Source of the DNA: Parafrigoribacterium mesophilum
GTDB lineage: Bacteria; Actinomycetota; Actinomycetes; Actinomycetales; Microbacteriaceae
Assembly: GCF_039652555.1 (NCBI RefSeq)
Contig: NZ_JBDJAF010000003.1
Coordinates: 124,001-188,000, forward strand
DNA: 64,000 bases
Direction of reading: 5' to 3'
A model generated the notes under the pieces. It made no database searches. It was given only the letters and a program-made list of their open reading frames with translations, and was not told where the DNA came from. Position 1 is the stretch's first letter. Every line of letters begins with the position of its first letter. Made by a program: the position numbers and the translations under genes. Of this stretch, positions 1 to 6,303 are shown in pieces.

Positions 1-607
1 CGGCTTCCGAGGCATCCGGGTCGCGCCTCGTGAGCGCCTCCAGCACTGTGCGGTGCGCGACTTCTGAACTGTGCCTCTGTCCGGCGTCGTTCCAGTAGTC
101 GCGCTTGTACGGCAGTGGAACCTCCAGCAAGTGCCGCCCGACGTGCGTCAGTTGTGAATTGTCGACGATCGAAAAGATCAGGTTATGGAAGTACACGTTC
201 TCCGCGTTGCACTGGTCGACAGCTCCTACGGGAAGGGCCTCGAGCCTGTCACAACTTTGCTCGAGCAGGCTCAGTTGCCGGTTGGACACCCGATCGGTGG
301 CGAATCGGGCGACACGCCCCTCCACCAAGCTGCGTACTTCGTGCACAAGATGGATGTCTTCTGCGCTGTAGACCCGCACCCGCGCACCCTTGCCCGGTTG
401 CAGTGTGATGAGGCCCTCCACGGCGAGAACCAGAAACGCCTCACGCACCGGGGTTCGGCTCACGCCAAGTCGTGCTGCGATCTCGACCTCACGGATGCGT
501 TGGCCCGGTTGAATCGAGCCTGACACAATGGCGTCCCGCAACTCTTCGACCACGCCGGCGTGGGCATTGGTGCCGCCACCACCCGCATCATCGTCTATGC
601 GTAACAT
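1..607 (-). CDS. GntR-family regulator, FCD (FadR-like) subfamily, 3' end outside window
   Basis: About 202 codons are visible from an ATG at 607, and the frame is open to the window edge, so the C-terminus is missing (family length about 220-240). Residues 18-75 form the GntR winged helix, with RLGVSRTPVREAF as the helix-turn-helix core. From about residue 80 the chain looks like an all-helical FCD ligand domain, with EVRSLVEGRVARFA and a candidate metal-binding His in NVYFHNLIF. Such proteins are usually repressors released by organic acids or sugar acids. It is divergent from the MFS gene, and a palindrome matching GntR-type operators lies between them at 689-698, so it probably controls itself and the transporter. 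The effector cannot be read from sequence. Confidence 0.88.
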   Translation of the reverse strand, partial: MLRIDDDAGGGGTNAHAGVVEELRDAIVSGSIQPGQRIREVEIAARLGVSRTPVREAFLVLAVEGLITLQPGKGARVRVYSAEDIHLVHEVRSLVEGRVARFATDRVSNRQLSLLEQSCDRLEALPVGAVDQCNAENVYFHNLIFSIVDNSQLTHVGRHLLEVPLPYKRDYWNDAGQRHSSEVAHRTVLEALTRRDPDASEA

Positions 608-688
608 TCCGACACCTTTGCTCGAAGTGGAAACCTGCAGTTGCTGCACGATATTCCTGAGGTATACGATCACTCAGTCCTGCATGCA

Positions 689-698
689 TTGTATGCAA
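689..698. promoter_or_regulatory. Candidate GntR/FCD operator
   Basis: TTGTATGCAA reads TTGNATNCAA on both strands, which resembles the TTGTATACAA-like sites of FCD regulators. It lies in the 126-base gap between the divergent GntR and MFS genes, about 35 bases before the MFS start. Assignment to this regulator is inferred from position. Confidence 0.45.
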
Positions 699-733
699 AA
701 CATTCGCGACAGAGTGGTTGATCGGAGAAAATT

Positions 734-2074
734 GTGGCTGATTCGCACGGAAGTCCCTCGCTCACAGCACCGGAACTGGGAGGAAACCCGTCAGGGCCAT
801 GGTGGCGTGGCCTGAACCGCACGCACCGGCGGGTGCTGGTCGCCGCCCTGCTGGGGTGGGCACTCGACGGGTTCGAGACGTACGCGCTGGTCATCATCAT
901 CGGCCCGGCACTCGCGGACCTGCTCACGGCGGACCAGCAGAAGAACATTGCTCTGTACGCCGGCCTTGCCATCGGCATCACGCTTCTGGGCTCGGGAGTC
1001 GGCGGACTGATCGGCGGCACCATCGCGGACTACCTCGGCCGTAAGCCAGTGATGCTGTGGTCCATCGCGGCCTACTCCATCCTCACCGGGCTGACCGCGT
1101 TCAGCAGTTCGATCGGGATGCTCATCGCGTTGCGCTTCCTCACCGGGCTTGCCCTCGGCAGCGAATGGGCCACCGGGGCGTCCCTGATCCAAGAAACCTG
1201 GCCGGAACGCTCCCGCACCAAGGGCGCAGCGATCGTGCAGTCCGGGTTCGGAATCGGCTCGCTGCTCGCCGCTGTCGCTTGGCTGATCATCGCCAGCATC
1301 GACCCGACCGCCTGGCGGGCCATGTTCATCCTGGGCGTGCTGCCGGCACTGCTGGTGCTGTTCCTGCGCACCCGCGTTCCCGAATCCGAGCGTTGGCAAC
1401 GGGCCGTCGGCCGCACCGACGCGAAGAAGGCCAAGGCGAAGACGAGCCGGGGTCTCACCTTCACCCAGATCTTCGCGGAACCGCACACTCGCAAACTGGT
1501 CTTGCTCACCTTCGCGCTGTCCCTGGTGACGATCGCCGGCTGGTACGCGATCTCGTCGTTCCTCCCCCGGTTCGCCGTTGTGCTGGCCACCAAGGACGGC
1601 ATCGCCAATCCCGCATCCTGGGCCCAGCTTTCGGTGGTCACCTACACGATCGGGTCGATCATCGGCTACGTGGCGGCCGCGTTCGTCGCCGACCGCTTCG
1701 GTCGTCGGTTCTTGATCGTGCTGTTCCTGGTCGGCTCGGCCGCCCTCACGCCGATCACCTATCTCTGGCCCGGCAATGTGCAGTCGTTCCTCATCGTCGC
1801 GGCGATCAACGGCATGTTCACCCTCGGTGGTTTCGTCTGGATGCCGCTGTACCTGCCGGAACTGTTCGGCACAGCGGTGCGGTCCACGGCCATGTCCACG
1901 GTGTTCAACGGCACCCGGCTCATCGCGTGGGTCGGACCGATTCTCACCGGCAGCCTGGTTCTGGTCTTCGGCGGCATCGCCCCGGCGGCAATCTGGATGG
2001 GCTCGGTCTATGTGCTCGGCCTGATCGTGGTTCCGTTCCTCAAAGAAACGCGCGGTCTGCCCCTGCCTGAGTGA
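734..2074 (+). CDS. MFS transporter, organic-acid/aromatic-acid symporter-like
   Basis: 446 residues with about 12 hydrophobic segments. After TM1, which carries GWALDGFE as in acid:H+ symporters, the first cytoplasmic loop shows the MFS motif A as ADYLGRKP, and the charged central loop is near residues 210-240. The start is a GTG at 734 with GGAGA five bases upstream (724-728). It diverges from the GntR/FCD regulator, which suggests an inducible importer for a carboxylate or related nutrient. No catabolic enzyme lies beside it on this side, so the substrate is open. Confidence 0.85.
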   Translation: MADSHGSPSLTAPELGGNPSGPWWRGLNRTHRRVLVAALLGWALDGFETYALVIIIGPALADLLTADQQKNIALYAGLAIGITLLGSGVGGLIGGTIADYLGRKPVMLWSIAAYSILTGLTAFSSSIGMLIALRFLTGLALGSEWATGASLIQETWPERSRTKGAAIVQSGFGIGSLLAAVAWLIIASIDPTAWRAMFILGVLPALLVLFLRTRVPESERWQRAVGRTDAKKAKAKTSRGLTFTQIFAEPHTRKLVLLTFALSLVTIAGWYAISSFLPRFAVVLATKDGIANPASWAQLSVVTYTIGSIIGYVAAAFVADRFGRRFLIVLFLVGSAALTPITYLWPGNVQSFLIVAAINGMFTLGGFVWMPLYLPELFGTAVRSTAMSTVFNGTRLIAWVGPILTGSLVLVFGGIAPAAIWMGSVYVLGLIVVPFLKETRGLPLPE

Positions 2075-2079
2075 CCGGC

Positions 2080-2772
2080 CTACCCGTCCTGGAACCGTGG
2101 TGACATCGCATACCGCAACAGCACCACGTCGCCGATCGGTCGGGCCTCCACCAGGTGCGCCTGCCGGTCGGGATTCCACGGGAACCCGCCATCGGCCACG
2201 AGCCGGGGCGCCCGGGAGTCGCCGACGAAGAACGGTGCCACCACGAGTTGCAACTCGTCGACGAGTCCACTGCTGAGGAACTGGGTATGGATCTTTTCGC
2301 CGCCCTCCACCATCAGCCGGCGGATGCCTCGAGAGTAGAGATCCTCGCTCAAGGCGTGCATGGCCACCGGGTGGCCGCCGTCGATCACCGTGGCGATGGA
2401 ACCGAACCGTCCACGGGCGTCGTCGACGTGAGCGCTTGCGCAGTAGACCAGCTTCTCGGCGTCCCCCGCCGTGAAGAACTTCGCCGCCGGATCCAGTTCT
2501 GCACAGTCGGTCACCGTCACCTTGACCGGGGACGGCGACAGACCTTTGGCCACTCGCTCGGCCTTTCTCGCGTCGGTGCGCACCAGCAGGTGCGGGTCGT
2601 CGCCGCGAATGGTGGCGGCACCGATCAGGATCGCGTCGCAGGATGCCCGCACGGCATCGACGCGATCGAAGTCATCAGCGTTCGAAAGCAGCAACCTGTG
2701 CTCGGATGCATCGTCGATGTATCCGTCGATCGACATACTGCAACTGAGGAGGGTGTACGGACGTTCAGACAC
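2080..2772 (-). CDS. RibD C-terminal / dihydrofolate-reductase-like reductase
   Basis: 230 residues from a GTG at 2772. The fold signature is that of RibD_C reductases: SMSIDGYI near the N-terminus, then DRVDAVRASCDAILIGAATI, a GDDPHLLVR loop and the nucleotide-binding LMVEGGEKIH segment, followed by LVDELQLVVAPFFVG. Family members reduce pteridine, pyrimidine or folate-like rings with NAD(P)H. It overlaps the UPF0104 gene by 8 bases (GTGTCTGA), implying translational coupling. It is last in a five-gene operon that also encodes a PTPS-like protein, which favours a pterin-type substrate over riboflavin; this is inference. No RibD deaminase domain is attached. Confidence 0.83.
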   Translation of the reverse strand: MSERPYTLLSCSMSIDGYIDDASEHRLLLSNADDFDRVDAVRASCDAILIGAATIRGDDPHLLVRTDARKAERVAKGLSPSPVKVTVTDCAELDPAAKFFTAGDAEKLVYCASAHVDDARGRFGSIATVIDGGHPVAMHALSEDLYSRGIRRLMVEGGEKIHTQFLSSGLVDELQLVVAPFFVGDSRAPRLVADGGFPWNPDRQAHLVEARPIGDVVLLRYAMSPRFQDG

Positions 2773-3760
2773 GCGCTTCGCTCCCTTCGTCGGCGACGGT
2801 CGGCTGCGCGTCGCGCACCCAGCCCGTCGGACGGACACCGCCACGACGGCGACGAAGCCAACATAGGACCAGAACGGCAACTCCGGGTAGGCATGCCACA
2901 AACGCGAGCACTCCGTAAACCACGGCGACCGTGACGCCTTGGCCGGCGCCCAGTCCGGCGGCGCCGAACGCCCACGCGGCGACTCCCTCTCGCGGACCCC
3001 AGCCGGCGATGTTCGTCGGCACCGACATCGCCAGCAGTATCAGCACCGCCAGCGGCAGCATCCGTATCGGCGGCACCGTGATTCCGGCGGACTGCGCGGC
3101 GATGAGGAAGATCGCGGTGTGCCCGGCCGTGACCGCGCATGATGCCAGAACCACGCCGGGCCAGGCGGCCCTGGCGAGCAAACCATGGCGAAGCTCGTTT
3201 GCCGAGGCGCGGATGCCGCGGGCCCAGACCGACGTTCCGCGGGCCGAGAATGCGTGGAAGGCGATCGCCGCGCCCACCACGATCCCCACGGCGACCGCCG
3301 CAATGGTCGGCGCGGCCGACTGCAGCGGCGACGGAACCAACGCCAGCACCGTCACCACGAGCCCGGTTTGCACGATCTGTCCGCCGACCCTTTCGTAGGC
3401 GACCGCGCGCAAGCCGAGTCCGAGGTTTCCCGCCTCCAGGCCATGACCGACGCCGCGATCCACGTCACCGATCACCCCACCGGGAAGCACGGAGTTCAGA
3501 AACTGCGACCGATAGTATGCAGCGATCGCCACCCCCAGCGGCAGGTCAGTACCGAGTCCGCGCGACACCAGCCGCCAGCGCCACGCGCAGCAGACTGTTG
3601 TGAGTCCGGTGATGACGGCCGCGGCCAGCAGCGCCGGGCCGTTCACCCTGGTGATGCCGTCGACGAACGGTCCGACGCCCAACCGCCACGCCACCGCTCC
3701 GATCACCACGGCACCGCCCAGCAGCATCAGCCATCGCCAGAGCGTGCGGTTGAGTGCCAT
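2765..3760 (-). CDS. UPF0104 / lysylphosphatidylglycerol synthase TM-region protein
   Basis: 331-residue polytopic membrane protein with about 8 hydrophobic segments. Family signatures are YYRSQFLNSVLPGGVIGDV near residues 85-103, a later AYERVGGQ, and SVPTNIAGWGPREGV near residue 250. These match the membrane part of MprF-like and AglD-like proteins, which move lipid-linked head groups or modify surface glycolipids. There is no aminoacyl-transfer domain. It starts one base after the GT4 stop and overlaps the reductase gene downstream. Beside a glycosyltransferase, a flippase-type or lipid-glycan role is plausible but not shown. Confidence 0.85.
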   Translation of the reverse strand: MALNRTLWRWLMLLGGAVVIGAVAWRLGVGPFVDGITRVNGPALLAAAVITGLTTVCCAWRWRLVSRGLGTDLPLGVAIAAYYRSQFLNSVLPGGVIGDVDRGVGHGLEAGNLGLGLRAVAYERVGGQIVQTGLVVTVLALVPSPLQSAAPTIAAVAVGIVVGAAIAFHAFSARGTSVWARGIRASANELRHGLLARAAWPGVVLASCAVTAGHTAIFLIAAQSAGITVPPIRMLPLAVLILLAMSVPTNIAGWGPREGVAAWAFGAAGLGAGQGVTVAVVYGVLAFVACLPGVAVLVLCWLRRRRGGVRPTGWVRDAQPTVADEGSEARV

Positions 3761-3761
3761 G

Positions 3762-4838
3762 TCACGCCGCCGCCGTGGTGAGGACTTCGGAAAGCCGCCC
3801 GGCGGTGACCGCCCAGCTGGGCAACGTGTCCCGGCGCTGCATGGCCGCCTGCCGCAACCGAAGCCTCAGCTGCCGATCGGACAGCCAGCGGCGCAGCGCC
3901 GCGGCGAGGGCGTGCGGGTCGTCGGGCGGCACCAGGATGCCGGGCCGAACCTGGTCGGCACCGTGGCCGAGTGCCTCGGGCACTCCGCCGACGGCGGTGG
4001 CAACCACCGGGATTCCCCGCGCCAGCGCCTCGGTCACCACCATGCCGTACGTCTCGGCGCGGGAACCCACCACGACGAGGTCGGCGGCCGCGTAGGTCGC
4101 ATCCAGCTCCGCGCCGGTGCGCACGCCCACGAATCGGATCCGATCGGCTATCCCGCCCGCCTCGGCCTCGGCCTGGAGCCGTGCGACAAATCTCGTATCG
4201 ATGTCGACGCGGCCGACGCAGACGCACGCCCACGAAAGGGTGCTCACCTCGGTGAGTGCGGCGACCAGCACGTCGTGGCCCTTGGCCGGCGTGACGGCGG
4301 CCACGCAGAGCAACTCGCGGCCTTCGGCGGTGCGCGGTGTCGGTTCGGCGGCATCCGTCCCCGGTTCGACAGTGTGGATCCGCCCGGGCTCCAGCGCGTA
4401 GTGTTCGGTGAGCCACTGCTGCGTCCAGGTGCTGGTGGCGACAACGGCCGTGGCGGCGGAAAGAGCGGCGGCTTCCGTGGTACGGATGCCAGCGCCATCG
4501 TCGCTTTTCTGGGCCAGCGGCATGTGAACGAGCACCACCAGACGCAACCGCCTGGCGAACTCCGGCAGGTCGGCGGCTGCCGAGGCGATCAGCCCGTCGA
4601 TCAGCACCAGCGCGCCGTCGGCGAGCCGGGTCAGCTCTGCGGTGAGAGCACGACGTGACACGGCGTCGGGCTTCGGCCAATCGCCGGGTGCGGCGTACTC
4701 GTGAACCCGCCATCCGATCGCGGCCAGTTCGTCGCAGATCCGGCGGTCGTATACGTTGCCTCCGCTGGGGCGCGCCGGATCGTCGATGCTGTCGGGCACG
4801 ATCACGTGCACGGCGCCTGGTACAGACACGACGTTCAC
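3762..4838 (-). CDS. Glycosyltransferase family 4 (GT-B)
   Basis: 358 residues from a GTG at 4838 that overlaps the PTPS-like stop as GTGA. A longer frame back to 4862 is open, but the 4-base overlap fits the operon better. The N-terminal domain has VPDSIDDPARPSGGNVYDRR, a donor/acceptor loop of GT4 enzymes. The C-terminal domain has VAAVTPAKGHDVL and the EX7E retaining motif in ETYGMVVTEALARGIPVVA. These enzymes use nucleotide-sugars at the cytoplasmic face. The acceptor is unknown; neighbours point to a pterin-like or lipid acceptor. Confidence 0.87.
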   Translation of the reverse strand: MNVVSVPGAVHVIVPDSIDDPARPSGGNVYDRRICDELAAIGWRVHEYAAPGDWPKPDAVSRRALTAELTRLADGALVLIDGLIASAAADLPEFARRLRLVVLVHMPLAQKSDDGAGIRTTEAAALSAATAVVATSTWTQQWLTEHYALEPGRIHTVEPGTDAAEPTPRTAEGRELLCVAAVTPAKGHDVLVAALTEVSTLSWACVCVGRVDIDTRFVARLQAEAEAGGIADRIRFVGVRTGAELDATYAAADLVVVGSRAETYGMVVTEALARGIPVVATAVGGVPEALGHGADQVRPGILVPPDDPHALAAALRRWLSDRQLRLRLRQAAMQRRDTLPSWAVTAGRLSEVLTTAAA

Positions 4839-5233
4839 AACGACCGCTCGTAGCTCGCCCACGCGACGTGCGACTCGTGCAGTGTCACCACAATGCCGGT
4901 CAGTTCATGCGCGCTCGCACCGAGCGCGCCAGCCTGCACGCGCTCGACCAGCCGGTCGGCGATCACCTGGGCCAGGGCTTCGGTCGTGGTGTTGATGCCG
5001 GCGAAGGACGGGTCGTCGTCCAGGTTGCGGTAGCTCAACGCGCCAACAATGCTGTGCAGTTCTTCGGTGGCCCGACCGATATCCACGACGATGTTGTCGG
5101 CGTCGAGGGCGTTTCGCTTGAAGGTTGCGTCGACGACGAACGTCGCGCCGTGCAGCTGTTGCGCGGGACCGAACACCGCGCCGCGGAAGCTGTGGGCGAT
5201 CATCATGTGGTCGCGCACGGTGACGCTGAACAT
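4835..5233 (-). CDS. Divergent 6-pyruvoyltetrahydropterin synthase / QueD-like protein
   Basis: 132 residues, the usual size for PTPS/QueD. Family features include FSVTV at the start, IAHSF holding the first zinc-ligand His, LHGATF at the second metal segment, NIVVDIGRATEELH, the NTTTEALAQVI segment and the late TLHES loop with an acidic residue. In canonical enzymes the second segment reads CxxxHGH. Here the Cys position is Ala (AQQLHGA) and the last His is Ala, so a catalytic thiol and one zinc ligand appear to be missing. The enzyme may therefore do different chemistry on a dihydroneopterin-like substrate. It lies two bases after the dehydrogenase stop and overlaps the GT4 start. Confidence 0.82.
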   Translation of the reverse strand: MFSVTVRDHMMIAHSFRGAVFGPAQQLHGATFVVDATFKRNALDADNIVVDIGRATEELHSIVGALSYRNLDDDPSFAGINTTTEALAQVIADRLVERVQAGALGASAHELTGIVVTLHESHVAWASYERSL

Positions 5234-5235
5234 GG

Positions 5236-6216
5236 CTACCTGCCTTCGTAGGAGATGGTGTGGCAGAGGGCGCCCAGGCGTCCGTCGGCCAGCCGCGCCA
5301 TGACATCCGGCAGGTCCTCGAACGGGGACTCGCCGGTGATCAGTGCGTCGTAGGCGGGGTCGCGCAGCAGAGTCAACGCGAATTCCAGCCGCTGCCTGGT
5401 GGTGCGCCGCCGGCGTCGGGCGGGAGCCACGGCGCCGACCTGGCTGGAGTGGATGTTCAGCCGGGACGAGTGGAACGCGCCGCCGAGGGACAGTCGAACC
5501 TCGGTGTCGCCATACCAGCTGAGGTCGACCACGGTCCCCTCCGGTCCGAGCAGGTCAAGGGACAGCTGCAGGCCGGCGGAGGTTCCGCTGGTATGGAAAA
5601 CGAGGTCGCAGCCGGTGGGGGCTGCGGCGGGCAGCGCGAAGCGGGCGCCGAGGGAGCGGACGATCTCGGCCCGGCTGCCGTCGACATCCACCGCGGTGAC
5701 CCGCACGCCGACGATCTGGCTGAGCAGCCGCGCGACGCACAGTCCCACCATTCCGGCTCCGATGACGGCGATCCGATCCCCGACGAGCGGCGCGGCATCC
5801 CATAACGCGTTGACCGCGGTCTCCACGGTGCCGGCGAGCGTCGCCCGTGCCGACGGCACGCCGTCGGGGACGACGAACACGGCATCCGCCGGAACCACAT
5901 AGGCACTTTGATGCGGGTACAGGCAGAAGACCCGCTTGCCGAGCAGCATGCTCGGCCCCTGTTCAACGACGCCGACATTGAGATAGCCGTATTTGACCGG
6001 GGCGGGGAAGTCGCCGTCCTGGAACGGCGCCCGCATCACGCTGTACTGGCTGGGCAGAACGCCGCCGCGGAAGACCAGTGCCTCGCTGGCCCGGCTCACC
6101 GCCGAATACAGGGTGCGCACGAGCACGTCGTCGGGACCGGGCGTCCGCAGCGTTTCCGCCCGGATCTCGCCCATCCCGGGTTCGCGCAGCCAGAATGCCA
6201 GGGCCTCAGTGCCCAC
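5236..6216 (-). CDS. MDR-superfamily dehydrogenase lacking canonical zinc ligands
   Basis: 326 residues from a GTG at 6216 with a GGGGAAG-type ribosome site. The N-terminal GroES-like half has TPGPDDVLVRTLYSAVSRAS and KYGYLNVGVVEQG; the Rossmann half has IAVIGAGMVGLCVARLLS and VTAVDVDGSR. The Cys and GHE residues that bind catalytic zinc in alcohol dehydrogenases are absent, as is the four-Cys structural zinc lobe. It resembles BchC-like and other zinc-independent oxidoreductases. It is first in the five-gene operon, with two bases before the next start. NAD(P)H redox on a sugar or side-chain alcohol/ketone is likely, but the substrate is unknown. Confidence 0.83.
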   Translation of the reverse strand: MGTEALAFWLREPGMGEIRAETLRTPGPDDVLVRTLYSAVSRASEALVFRGGVLPSQYSVMRAPFQDGDFPAPVKYGYLNVGVVEQGPSMLLGKRVFCLYPHQSAYVVPADAVFVVPDGVPSARATLAGTVETAVNALWDAAPLVGDRIAVIGAGMVGLCVARLLSQIVGVRVTAVDVDGSRAEIVRSLGARFALPAAAPTGCDLVFHTSGTSAGLQLSLDLLGPEGTVVDLSWYGDTEVRLSLGGAFHSSRLNIHSSQVGAVAPARRRRRTTRQRLEFALTLLRDPAYDALITGESPFEDLPDVMARLADGRLGALCHTISYEGR

Positions 6217-6303
6217 GGAATCTTCCCCTTCTCAGCCTCCGAGGTGAACTGGGAGGGCCGCTTTATCGTAATACTGTTGTCCCCTCAAGAACACGGAGGC
6301 GCC

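Noticed and set aside
791..2179. 462-codon minus-strand open frame
   Set aside because: Rich in Arg, Gly, Asp and Gln with no family signature, and lies over the MFS gene; a typical high-GC shadow frame.
5908..6303. Open N-terminal extension of the fusion protein frame
   Set aside because: It lies wholly over the divergent dehydrogenase gene, is hydrophilic and lacks a ribosome site; the GTG at 6304 has GGAGG upstream and begins the membrane domain.
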